From Bacillota bacterium (lineage in GTDB: Bacteria > Bacillota > Clostridia > Peptostreptococcales > Anaerovoracaceae), in the NCBI GenBank assembly GCA_017936025.1, contig JAGBGL010000039.1, positions 1 through 6,758 on the forward strand: a stretch of 6,758 nt of DNA. The letters are read 5' to 3'. The translations under genes and the position numbers were made by a program. The notes under the pieces were generated by a model. The model did no database searches. It was not told the DNA's origin and saw nothing but the letters and a program-made list of their open reading frames with translations. Each line of letters starts with the position of its first letter. Positions within the stretch are counted from its first letter, which is position 1. Positions 1-6,694 of this stretch are shown here, in pieces.

Positions 1-1
1 G

Positions 2-1300
2 CTTCTGATCCCTACCGGAATTTACTTTACAGTAAGAACAAAACTGATGCCTGTCCGCATGTTTCCTGAAATGCTCCGTATTTCTGTGGAAAAACGTACC
101 GGAAAAGACCACTCTGCAATTTCCGGACTGCAGGCTCTTATCGTATCTACAGCAACACGTGTTGGTATGGGTAATCTAGTAGGTGTAGTTGCTGCTGTTT
201 CTGTCGGCGGTGCAGGTGCAGTTTTCTGGATGTGGGTGACAGCTATCATCGGCTGCTCCACAGCTTACATAGAAGGCACGCTGGCCCAGATGCACAAAAC
301 TGAAGACCCTCTGTACGGAGGTTACCGCGGAGGACCTGCATACTATATACATAATTTCTTTACTAAAGGTAAAGTAAAACGCTACAGTGTTGTTGCGGTA
401 CTGTTTGCAATATCAGGTCTGATCTGCTGGGGCGGAATCAGTCAGGTTATCAGTAATTCCGTATCCTCTGCGTTCTATAACGCTTTCGATATCGATCCGC
501 TGGTTTCTACTATAATCCTGGTTGCAGTTGCAGCAGTCATCGTCCTGAGAAAAAATGCTACAGTAAAGGTTTTGGACATTGTCGTTCCTATCATGGCCGC
601 TCTGTATTTCTTTATTGCGTTATTCGTAATTATTAAGAACGCGGCATTGCTGCCTGATATGTTCGTACGTATTTTCGAGGAAGCTTTCGGGCTCAGACAG
701 GTTGCCGGCGGTGCTCTTGGCGCAGCTCTTCTGAACGGCGTTAAACGCGGGCTGTTCTCCAATGAAGCGGGGTCCGGCTCCGCTCCATGTGCCGCTGCTG
801 CCGCAGACGTCAGTCATCCTGCAAAAGCAGGCATTTTCCAGGCATTCGGCGTAATCATCGATACACTTGTTATCTGCAGCTGTACAGCATTCATTATGCT
901 GCTCACTCCGGAAGAAGCTCTGGAAGGACTTGAAGGCATGGCCCTGCTTCAGACTGCGATGCAGTACCACTTCGGTGAAGCCGGCGTTATCTTCATTGCA
1001 GTTGTATTATGGCTGTTCAGTTTCTCCACATTCCTGGGAGTACTGTTCTATGCACGTTCCAACGTAGCGTATCTGTTCGGTGACAATTGGGCATCTCAGA
1101 CAGCATACAAAGTATTCGCACTGATCATGCTGTTTATCGGAGGTATTGCCGCTTATACCTTTGTATGGGATCTGAGCGACATCGGTATCGGTCTCATGAC
1201 AGTCTTCAACATTATCACCATCCTGCCGATGGGCGGTCAGGCGCTGAAAACACTGAAAGAATACGAAACTCTCCGTAAAGAAGAAAAAGCACATAAATAA
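2..1300 (+). CDS. Alanine/glycine:cation symporter (AGCS family), 5'-partial
   Basis: Integral membrane transporter that takes up alanine, glycine or a similar small amino acid with Na+ (or H+). The reading frame is open to the left edge: 15 in-frame codons precede the ATG at 47 and already read as AGCS sequence (LLIPTGIYFTVRTKL), so the true start lies outside the window. About 432 residues are visible; the family usually has 440-490, so only a few tens of residues are missing. Family marks are TRVGMGNLVGVVAAVSVGG followed by FWMW near nt 150-240, the YRGGPAYYI stretch near nt 322-352, and the AGCS signature SNEAGSGSAP at nt 758-787. Many hydrophobic segments follow, and the C-terminus is short and charged (KEEKAHK). 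The gene ends 7 bp before a strong terminator and is transcribed towards metY. The family is certain. The substrate cannot be read from sequence; alanine or glycine is the usual one. Confidence 0.93.
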   Translation, partial: LLIPTGIYFTVRTKLMPVRMFPEMLRISVEKRTGKDHSAISGLQALIVSTATRVGMGNLVGVVAAVSVGGAGAVFWMWVTAIIGCSTAYIEGTLAQMHKTEDPLYGGYRGGPAYYIHNFFTKGKVKRYSVVAVLFAISGLICWGGISQVISNSVSSAFYNAFDIDPLVSTIILVAVAAVIVLRKNATVKVLDIVVPIMAALYFFIALFVIIKNAALLPDMFVRIFEEAFGLRQVAGGALGAALLNGVKRGLFSNEAGSGSAPCAAAAADVSHPAKAGIFQAFGVIIDTLVICSCTAFIMLLTPEEALEGLEGMALLQTAMQYHFGEAGVIFIAVVLWLFSFSTFLGVLFYARSNVAYLFGDNWASQTAYKVFALIMLFIGGIAAYTFVWDLSDIGIGLMTVFNIITILPMGGQALKTLKEYETLRKEEKAHK

Positions 1301-1306
1301 TAACAA

Positions 1307-1347
1307 CAGCCCCTGATGTAACATATCATCAGGGGCTGATTTCTTTT
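1307..1347 (+). terminator. Rho-independent terminator of the AGCS symporter
   Basis: A 12-bp perfect stem (CAGCCCCTGATG at 1307-1318 pairing with CATCAGGGGCTG at 1327-1338) with an 8-nt loop is followed by the T-rich tract ATTTCTTTT. It starts 7 bp after the symporter stop codon, so it should end that transcript. Confidence 0.93.
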
Positions 1348-1360
1348 CATCTCCAATAGT

Positions 1361-1394
1361 TTTTATTAAAAAGCGGACATGTGAATGTCCGCTT
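1361..1394 (-). terminator. Rho-independent terminator of metY
   Basis: A 10-bp perfect stem (AAGCGGACAT at 1371-1380 with ATGTCCGCTT at 1385-1394) closes a 4-nt loop. Read on the minus strand, the stem runs into a T tract (CGCTTTTTAATAAAA). It lies 7 bp beyond the metY stop codon. On the plus strand the hairpin is followed by CGTTTCTTATTT, so it may also stop residual readthrough from the symporter. Confidence 0.9.
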
Positions 1395-1400
1395 CGTTTC

Positions 1401-2675
1401 TTATTTAAATGCCTGTTCCAGGTCAGCAATGATATCTTCTACATTTTCAAGTCCGACAGACAGTCTGATCAGGTCAGGATTTACTCCTGCTTCCAGCAGC
1501 TGTTCTTCGCTCATCTGACGGTGAGTATGGCTTGCCGGGTGCAGCAGACATGTCTTAGCATCTGCTACATGTGTAGCGATCTGTGCAACTTTCAGTTTGT
1601 CCATGAATGCGATGGAAGCTTCTCTTCCGCCTTTGATACCGAATGCCAGAACGCCGCATGTCTTTCCGTCTACCATGTATTTCTGAGCTCTTTCGTAGTA
1701 TTCGTCACCAGGCAGTCCTGCATAGTGCACCCATGCAACCTCAGGTCTTGCCTGCAGGAATTCTGCGACTTTCTGTGCATTACTGCAGTGACGTTCCATT
1801 CTCAGCTCCAGACTTTCAAGTCCGAGGTTCAGATAGAACGCATTCTGAGGAGAAGGAGTACATCCGAAGTCTCTCATCAGCTGTGCAGTAGCTTTTGTGA
1901 TATATGCACCCTTGCCGAATCTTTCAGCATATGTGATTCCGTGATATGATTCATCAGGAGTTGTCAGTCCCGGGAATTTATCGGCATGAGCCATCCAGTC
2001 AAAGTTTCCGCTGTCTACGATACATCCGCCAACATGTACACCGTGACCGTCCATGTATTTTGTAGTGGAGTGAGTTACGATGTCAACGCCGTGTTCAAAA
2101 GGTCTGCAGTTTGCAGGTGTTGCGAATGTATTGTCTACGATGAAAGGGACACCGTGGTCATGTGCCAGTTTAGCAAACTTTTCAAAGTCCAGAATAGAAA
2201 CTGTAGGGTTTGTGATAGTTTCACCGAATACAGCCTTAGTGTTTGGCTTCACATATTTTACAAGTTCTTCATATGGAAGCTCCTGGTCTACGAAAGTGCA
2301 TTCGATGCCCATTTTAGCCATTGTTACACCAAACAGGTTATATGTACCGCCGTAAATGGAAGAAGATGCGATGAAATGGTCACCTGCTTCACAGATATTG
2401 AAAATAGCAAAGAAGTTTGCAGCCTGTCCGGAAGATGTCAGCATTGCAGCGACCCCGCCTTCCATGTCACAGATCTTAGCTGCCACTGCATCACTTGTAG
2501 GATTCTGCAGTCTTGTATAGAAATATCCTTCTGCTTCCAGATCGAACAGTTTTCCCATATAGTCGCTTGTATCGTATTTAAAAGTAGTACTCTGGACGAT
2601 AGGCAGCTGTCTTGCCTCACCCTGCTTTGGCTCCCATCCGGAATGGATACCTTTTGTGGAAATTCCTCTTGTCAT
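1401..2675 (-). CDS. metY: O-acetylhomoserine sulfhydrylase (aminocarboxypropyltransferase)
   Basis: Cytosolic PLP enzyme of the Cys/Met-metabolism family (fold type I). It makes L-homocysteine and acetate from O-acetyl-L-homoserine and sulfide, the direct-sulfhydrylation route to methionine. The 424 residues match the usual MetY length (about 425), longer than MetB/MetC (about 380-400). The expected motifs are present: YTRLQNPT at 53-60, where the Tyr and Arg reach the PLP phosphate of the partner subunit; SSGQAA at 81-86; the ring-stacking Tyr108 in SIYGG; Asp181, which holds the pyridine nitrogen; the Schiff-base lysine K206 in THSTTKYMDGHG; and the substrate-carboxylate Arg404 in IRLSVGLEN. 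The segment at about 221-255 (NFDW...FPGLTTPDESYHG) is the insertion typical of MetY and separates it from cystathionine synthases and lyases. The start is fixed by AAGGAGGT four bases upstream of the ATG. Single gene, divergent from the aldo/keto reductase. Use of O-acetylserine or methanethiol as an alternative substrate cannot be excluded. Confidence 0.95.
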   Translation of the reverse strand: MTRGISTKGIHSGWEPKQGEARQLPIVQSTTFKYDTSDYMGKLFDLEAEGYFYTRLQNPTSDAVAAKICDMEGGVAAMLTSSGQAANFFAIFNICEAGDHFIASSSIYGGTYNLFGVTMAKMGIECTFVDQELPYEELVKYVKPNTKAVFGETITNPTVSILDFEKFAKLAHDHGVPFIVDNTFATPANCRPFEHGVDIVTHSTTKYMDGHGVHVGGCIVDSGNFDWMAHADKFPGLTTPDESYHGITYAERFGKGAYITKATAQLMRDFGCTPSPQNAFYLNLGLESLELRMERHCSNAQKVAEFLQARPEVAWVHYAGLPGDEYYERAQKYMVDGKTCGVLAFGIKGGREASIAFMDKLKVAQIATHVADAKTCLLHPASHTHRQMSEEQLLEAGVNPDLIRLSVGLENVEDIIADLEQAFK

Positions 2676-2679
2676 AATG

Positions 2680-2687
2680 ACCTCCTT
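2680..2687 (-). promoter_or_regulatory. Shine-Dalgarno of metY
   Basis: Minus-strand AAGGAGGT is a full match to the anti-Shine-Dalgarno sequence, four bases before the ATG. It sets the start of metY and suggests efficient translation. Confidence 0.9.
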
Positions 2688-2724
2688 ATATGTTAATATT
2701 CATTATTTATTTATAGACCTTTAT

Positions 2725-2753
2725 ATTATATACTATTTTTATTATTTTGGACA
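2725..2753 (-). promoter_or_regulatory. Candidate metY promoter
   Basis: On the minus strand a perfect TATAAT lies at 2730-2725. A weak -35 (TGTCCA, 3/6 matches, 2753-2748) sits 17 bp upstream in an A-rich stretch. The predicted transcript would have a leader of only about 40 nt. The region is so AT-rich that a TATAAT by chance is possible. Confidence 0.55.
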
Positions 2754-2770
2754 TATTTTTTTGGAATATT
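2746..2770. repeat. Imperfect direct repeat in the divergent promoter region
   Basis: TTTTGGACATATT (2746-2758) is followed directly by TTTTGGAATATT (2759-2770), differing by a C/A change and a one-base gap. It overlaps the weak -35 of metY and lies about 30 bp upstream of the -10 of the reductase. It is therefore placed where a regulator could influence both genes, but in such AT-rich sequence it may be chance. Confidence 0.35.
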
Positions 2771-2798
2771 ATACACGATATGCACAAACCATGATTTA

Positions 2799-2807
2799 TG
2801 TTATAAT
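2799..2807 (+). promoter_or_regulatory. Extended -10 promoter of the aldo/keto reductase gene
   Basis: TGTTATAAT is a perfect extended -10 element (TG, one base, TATAAT). No good -35 is seen at 16-18 bp upstream (TATGCA at 17 bp), which fits extended -10 promoters that depend less on the -35. The predicted transcription start is near 2814, giving a leader of about 26 nt. Confidence 0.65.
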
Positions 2808-2839
2808 CAGATTATACTACATAGAAAGGATTACAGCCT

Positions 2840-4024
2840 ATGATTTACAGAACTTTTAAAGATAAAGAGCTGTCACTCCTGGGATTCGGCGCCATGCGCC
2901 TGCCTCTCAATGAAGACGGTACTGTAGATGAAATACAGACTAAAGAAATGGTTGCTTATGCAATTAAAAACGGTGTGAATTTCTTTGACACTGCATACCC
3001 TTACCACTCCGGTGAGTCAGAACGCATTATGGGCGATATTCTCAGTGAATATCCAAGAGATTCATATTATCTCGCAACTAAATATCCCGGTCATCAGATA
3101 ACTGCCGAAGGCGCTTCCAATTATGATCCCGCATCGGTTTTTGAAGAACAGCTGCGCAAATGTAAGGTAGATTACTTTGATTTTTACCTGCTGCACAATG
3201 TTTACGAAAATTCTATTGATACATATACAGATCCCGATTGGGGCATCATCGATTATTTTAAGAAGCAGAAAGAGCTGGGACGCATAAAGCACCTGGGCTT
3301 TTCTTCTCACGGCGGCATGGATATACTGAACAGTTTCCTTGACAAATACGGCGATATCATGGAATTCTGTCAGATCCAGCTGAATTATCTCGACTGGACA
3401 CTGCAGGATGCAAAGGCAAAATATGAAATGCTGACAGACCGCGGAATTGCCGTATGGGTAATGGAACCTGTCCGCGGCGGCAAGCTGGCTTCTCTTTCTG
3501 AAGATGCAGAAGAACGCCTGAAAGCTCTGCGCCCTGACGAATCGATCGCCGCATGGAGTTTCAGATTCCTGCAGACTCTGCCGAATGTTAAAATGATCCT
3601 CTCCGGCATGTCCAATAACGAACAGGTCATCGATAACATCCGCACATTCACTGACGGTGAACCTGCAGCAGATTCAGAAGTTGAAGTTCTGCTTGAAATC
3701 GCAGAAGATATGAAAGATTCGATACCGTGTACTTCCTGCAGATACTGCGTCGATGGCTGCCCTGCAGGGCTTGATATTCCTCATCTGCTTGGTATATTCA
3801 ATGAGGTCCGCGTAGTACCGTCTATCAACTCCTATATGCGTCTTGACGCACTGGGACCTGACAAACAGGCATCCGCCTGCATAAAGTGCGGCAAATGCTC
3901 CAAAATCTGTCCTCAGGGCATCAATATACCTGCTCATATGGAAGCCTTTACAGAAAAACTGGCATCCCTTCCTACCTGGGAAAGCATATGCCATCAGAGA
4001 GATAGCGAACAGATAAAAAGATAG
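2840..4024 (+). CDS. Aldo/keto reductase with C-terminal two-[4Fe-4S] ferredoxin domain
   Basis: Cytosolic NAD(P)H-dependent oxidoreductase of the aldo/keto reductase superfamily, in the iron-sulfur-bearing subgroup common in anaerobes. The 394-residue protein begins with a TIM-barrel reductase (about 1-285). This carries the N-terminal GFGAMRLP at 15-22 and the catalytic tetrad Asp50, Tyr55, Lys81 and His119 in NFFDTAYPYH, ATKYP and LLHN contexts. A bacterial-ferredoxin-like tail follows with two CxxCxxCxxxCP motifs, at Cys297/300/303/307 and Cys347/350/353/357, each able to hold one [4Fe-4S] cluster. Length and layout are normal for this subgroup. The start is supported by AGAAAGGA at 2823-2830, nine bases before the ATG. 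The gene stands alone between its own promoter and a palindromic terminator. The substrate and the electron partner of the clusters are unknown for most members, and the sequence does not reveal them. Confidence 0.93.
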   Translation: MIYRTFKDKELSLLGFGAMRLPLNEDGTVDEIQTKEMVAYAIKNGVNFFDTAYPYHSGESERIMGDILSEYPRDSYYLATKYPGHQITAEGASNYDPASVFEEQLRKCKVDYFDFYLLHNVYENSIDTYTDPDWGIIDYFKKQKELGRIKHLGFSSHGGMDILNSFLDKYGDIMEFCQIQLNYLDWTLQDAKAKYEMLTDRGIAVWVMEPVRGGKLASLSEDAEERLKALRPDESIAAWSFRFLQTLPNVKMILSGMSNNEQVIDNIRTFTDGEPAADSEVEVLLEIAEDMKDSIPCTSCRYCVDGCPAGLDIPHLLGIFNEVRVVPSINSYMRLDALGPDKQASACIKCGKCSKICPQGINIPAHMEAFTEKLASLPTWESICHQRDSEQIKR

Positions 4025-4040
4025 CTTATAAAAAGCATCA

Positions 4041-4067
4041 AAGCTCCGCAATTGCGGAGCTTCTTTT
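4041..4067. terminator. Bidirectional terminator between convergent genes
   Basis: A 22-bp perfect palindrome (AAGCTCCGCAA followed by TTGCGGAGCTT, 4041-4062) forms a 9-bp stem with an AATT loop. On the plus strand it is followed by CTTTTAATT. On the minus strand, after a short TGATG, it is followed by CTTTTTA. It lies in the 58-bp gap between the ends of the aldo/keto reductase and the XRE regulator. It is clearly placed to end the former and probably also serves the latter. Confidence 0.88.
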
Positions 4068-4082
4068 AATTATATCCAATTT

Positions 4083-5069
4083 CTATTTCCTTATCATATT
4101 CGCGATAGCACACACCGCGCCGAACATTACCCCTGCTACCGGCCATACGATCCATGTGATGTGCCAGTCACCGGACAGGAAACTCCACAGCAGAAATACT
4201 GCCAATGCTATACACCAGTACGCAGTAGCCAAATTATTGTTCTTCTTGGCCATCACCTTCTTCTCCTGTGTATAGTCGCCTTCTTCAAGCAGCTGCTCAT
4301 ATGTTTCCTGTATCATAATTGTTCTGATTATCATGAATACACCTACAGCAACCATTGTCAGCAGCAGTCCTACCATTGTAACCATTACAGAATCTATATC
4401 CGTAATTGCCAGCGCAATGAACATCGGTACAACACTCAGGATACAAAGTCCAACACCCAGGGCAATAGAAACCTTATGCGTATGTGAATAATTTTCTTTT
4501 TTTGTTTCCACTATACCGGCAATTCCATATTCCAGATCAAGAAGCTCGCTTTCTATGAATTCATATTTCTTGAGCTTTGAACCCGTCATAATGAATACCA
4601 TTACCGCACAAGCAACAATAATCAACAATACTGCGACGCCAAAACCTGCAGCCATGTTCTCATTCACATTCGTTATTCCTGACTCAGCATATCCTGCCAG
4701 CAGTATGAGGATAACAGGTGAAAAAATACATGCCGCTACGCCTGCAGCGATTCTTACAGAAGCCATTTCTCTTAAAGTCATATATTCGTTTGCTTCATCC
4801 AGCGTAATCTTTCTTTTAGTAAATTCTTCTGCCACAGAATCAATAGTCAGTTCCGGAACATGCTCTTCTTCCATGTCATCTTTTAATAAATAGTCTGTAC
4901 TCACTCCGAACAAATTGGAGAGTTTTACTATTTTATCAAGATCAGGAATCGATGTCATGCTCTCCCATTTGGATACTGACTGGCGGGACACTCCCATATG
5001 CATTGCAAGATCTTCCTGTGACCATCCGTTCTGTTTTCTCAGTTTAATAATTTTTTCTGCTAATATCAT
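4083..5069 (-). CDS. XRE-family transcriptional regulator with C-terminal membrane domain
   Basis: DNA-binding protein anchored in the membrane. The 328 residues start with a Cro/C1-type helix-turn-helix (about 5-62). Its turn and recognition helices read SQEDLAMHMGV and SRQSVSKWESM, followed by the IPDLDKIVKLSNLFGVSTDYLL end typical of the family. A charged linker (about 63-103) leads to six hydrophobic segments at about 104-126, 139-162, 200-221, 226-249, 281-299 and 303-325. Two soluble stretches separate them: about 163-199 (rich in Glu and Lys) and 250-280 (ETYEQLLEEGDYTQEKK). The start is supported by AAGAGGT seven bases before the ATG. Such HTH-plus-membrane proteins are frequent in Bacillota; most have no known signal or target. 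The gene is monocistronic, with an inverted-repeat-rich upstream region that suggests self-regulation. The membrane part resembles no transporter or kinase that I recognise. Confidence 0.88.
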   Translation of the reverse strand: MILAEKIIKLRKQNGWSQEDLAMHMGVSRQSVSKWESMTSIPDLDKIVKLSNLFGVSTDYLLKDDMEEEHVPELTIDSVAEEFTKRKITLDEANEYMTLREMASVRIAAGVAACIFSPVILILLAGYAESGITNVNENMAAGFGVAVLLIIVACAVMVFIMTGSKLKKYEFIESELLDLEYGIAGIVETKKENYSHTHKVSIALGVGLCILSVVPMFIALAITDIDSVMVTMVGLLLTMVAVGVFMIIRTIMIQETYEQLLEEGDYTQEKKVMAKKNNNLATAYWCIALAVFLLWSFLSGDWHITWIVWPVAGVMFGAVCAIANMIRK

Positions 5070-5130
5070 GTCAAATACCTCTTTCTGATTTATCTGCGAT
5101 ATATCGTCTTCAGGCCTTTTTCTTGTCTTT

Positions 5131-5184
5131 ACTTTACCATAAAAGGCGGTTTACATCTACCAACCTTACTTGGAAATGTGTCAA
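5131..5184 (-). promoter_or_regulatory. Candidate promoter(s) of the XRE regulator gene
   Basis: The minus strand has a perfect -35 TTGACA at 5184-5179. The best -10 partner nearby is TAGATG at 5159-5154 (3/6 matches) with a long 19-bp spacer. A second possibility is the extended -10 TGGTAAAGT (5139-5131), with TAGATG serving as a weak -35 at 17 bp. The data do not decide between them. Confidence 0.45.
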
Positions 5185-5201
5185 CCGGAGGTTGCAAAAC
5201 C
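5160..5201. promoter_or_regulatory. Cluster of short inverted repeats, possible operator
   Basis: Three AACC/GGTT-based dyads cluster around the -35 of the regulator promoter: CCAA-6-TTGG (5160-5173), CAACC-3-GGTTG (5182-5194) and GGTT-4-AACC (5190-5201). The middle one overlaps the TTGACA. This is a plausible binding region for the XRE protein itself or for another regulator. The arms are short, so this is inference. Confidence 0.35.
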
Positions 5202-5239
5202 TAAAAAAAGCCTGCTTCCACATCAAAGGAAACAGGCTT
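5202..5239 (-). terminator. Rho-independent terminator of the DASS symporter gene
   Basis: A 12-bp stem with one mismatch (arms 5208-5219 and 5228-5239, AAGCCTG/CAGGCTT core) and an 8-nt loop runs, on the minus strand, directly into TTTTTTTAGG. It lies 24 bp beyond the stop codon of the transporter and upstream of the XRE gene promoter, so it separates the two minus-strand genes. Confidence 0.92.
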
Positions 5240-5263
5240 GTATATGATATTTTATATCCCCTT

Positions 5264-6685
5264 TTATGCCAGGCTGAATGCAGGCCAGAATTTCAGCAGC
5301 AGATATGCCACTATTGTCATGGAAACGATAACAAGAATTGTCATCTTCCATCCTTCTTTCAGCATATACTTCGGCGGCAGACCATGTCCTACAGGAATCG
5401 CACGGATAGATGTAGGCAGCATGTATGACAGGTTTACACCGATAGATGCGATGTAAATGTATGGAATTGGATTCAGACCGATTCCCTGAACGATGGAAAT
5501 AACGATCGGAATAGCAACAGCTGCTGTTGCTGTGTTGGAAGTAACGTCGGACATCAGCAGTGTAACTGTGATGATAACGAATACTGTCATAAGACCGCCA
5601 GTCAGACCCATCTGCGCAACAGCATCACCGATAGACTGTGCTGCGCCTGTGTTACTGATCAGTGTACCTGCAGCCAGACCTCCGGCAAAGATGTACAGCA
5701 TTTCCCAGATAATTTTACCCTGAGCAGACTTCCACATAATAAGTCTCTCTCCGGATTTATCTGCAATAACGAATGTAATGATCGCACATGCGATGAATAC
5801 GTATGCAGGCTTAAGTCCCGGCAGCATGTCCTGATACAGAGATCTTGTGAATGCCAGTATTGTAGCAACCGCGAACATAACAAACGACCATTTTTCCGCA
5901 AAAGACATCGGCGGCATCGCCTTGTACTGCTGGATGAAGTAATCTTTGGAACCTCCCAGTGTTTCGTCCTTTTTAACGTCTCTGATCATAAACAGAATGT
6001 TGATAATCATAAGAACGATTACTATAGGCAGGAACTTGATTACCCAGTGCATGAAGATATATTCTTCGCCTGTGATCTGCTGGATATAGTCTACAGTTAC
6101 AAGGTTCATTGCTCCGCCAAGAGGGGAAGCGATTCCGCCCAGACCTGCAGCATAAGCTATCGTCAGCAGCAGTTTCTTACCAATACGGCTGTTTGCGATA
6201 TCACCTTCACCGATGTATGTCAGCATTGCGATCGCAATAGGCGTCATAGTCGCACATACTACCGCATTCGGTAATACAGAAGATAATGCTGCAGATAAAA
6301 TGAACCAGAAAATCACCTGGCTTCTGAGGTTTTCACCGATAAATCCCAGGAATCTTGCTGCGATTCTTCTATCCAGACCGGATTCTTCCCAGGACACTGT
6401 GATAATGGAAGCACCCAGCAGCAGCAGGATAGTTTCAGATGCATAGTTTGAAATTACAGCACTCATGTCTGTCAGCTGGAAGATTGCATTCACAGCTATA
6501 GGCAGGAACCCTGTTACCGCGTAGTCAACAGGAGCCGTGATCCACCAGAAAGCCATCCATGCAACTGTACCGATTGCAGCTCTGCTTGCAAATGATTCAA
6601 ATATGGATGCAGGCAGAAGGAATGCGAATGCCAGGAACAGTACCGGTCCCAGCACCAGATAAATGTTACGTTTTGTGTTACTCAT
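5264..6685 (-). CDS. SLC13/DASS-type anion:Na+ symporter
   Basis: Inner-membrane carrier of the divalent anion:Na+ symporter family, importing a di- or tricarboxylate or similar anion with Na+. With the chosen start it has 473 residues, within the family range (about 450-530), and is hydrophobic throughout. It shows the two-fold repeat of the family. The N-terminal half has WWITAPVDYAVTGFLPIAVNA (48-68), then the hairpin region at about 131-150 and LLLTIAYAAGLGGIASPLGG (172-191). The C-terminal half has the classic Ser-Asn-Thr clamp (S383-N384-T385 in DVTSNTATAAVAIPI) and YMLPTSIRAIPVGHG (421-435). The first clamp reads P139-N140-A141 instead of SNT, which is unusual for a dicarboxylate carrier. 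The start is MSNTKRN at 6685, supported by GGTGG nine bases upstream. An earlier in-frame ATG at 6757 would place a terminator-like hairpin inside the gene and lacks a visible ribosome site. Substrate not assignable. Confidence 0.9.
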   Translation of the reverse strand: MSNTKRNIYLVLGPVLFLAFAFLLPASIFESFASRAAIGTVAWMAFWWITAPVDYAVTGFLPIAVNAIFQLTDMSAVISNYASETILLLLGASIITVSWEESGLDRRIAARFLGFIGENLRSQVIFWFILSAALSSVLPNAVVCATMTPIAIAMLTYIGEGDIANSRIGKKLLLTIAYAAGLGGIASPLGGAMNLVTVDYIQQITGEEYIFMHWVIKFLPIVIVLMIINILFMIRDVKKDETLGGSKDYFIQQYKAMPPMSFAEKWSFVMFAVATILAFTRSLYQDMLPGLKPAYVFIACAIITFVIADKSGERLIMWKSAQGKIIWEMLYIFAGGLAAGTLISNTGAAQSIGDAVAQMGLTGGLMTVFVIITVTLLMSDVTSNTATAAVAIPIVISIVQGIGLNPIPYIYIASIGVNLSYMLPTSIRAIPVGHGLPPKYMLKEGWKMTILVIVSMTIVAYLLLKFWPAFSLA

Positions 6686-6694
6686 TATAAATTT

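Noticed and set aside
47..1300. ATG at 47 as the real start of the AGCS symporter
   Set aside because: The frame is open to the window edge and the 15 codons before the ATG already read as conserved AGCS sequence, so the gene is cut by the window rather than starting at 47.
1986..2696. 236-residue plus-strand reading frame opposite metY
   Set aside because: It lies wholly over the well-supported metY gene apart from its last few codons, is rich in Cys and Ser as antisense frames often are, has no recognisable domain, and runs into the metY promoter region.
2656..2859. Small plus-strand frame across the divergent promoter region (67 residues, Tyr/Ile-rich)
   Set aside because: The composition simply reflects AT-rich promoter DNA. 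It overlaps both neighbouring genes and has no ribosome site.
4041..4062. 22-bp perfect palindrome as a transposon end or recombination site
   Set aside because: It has a terminator's shape and position between two convergent gene ends with T tracts on both sides, and no second copy is seen in the window.
5123..5456. Plus-strand frames in the XRE/DASS spacer
   Set aside because: They run through a minus-strand terminator and into the DASS gene on the opposite strand, with no domain or ribosome site.
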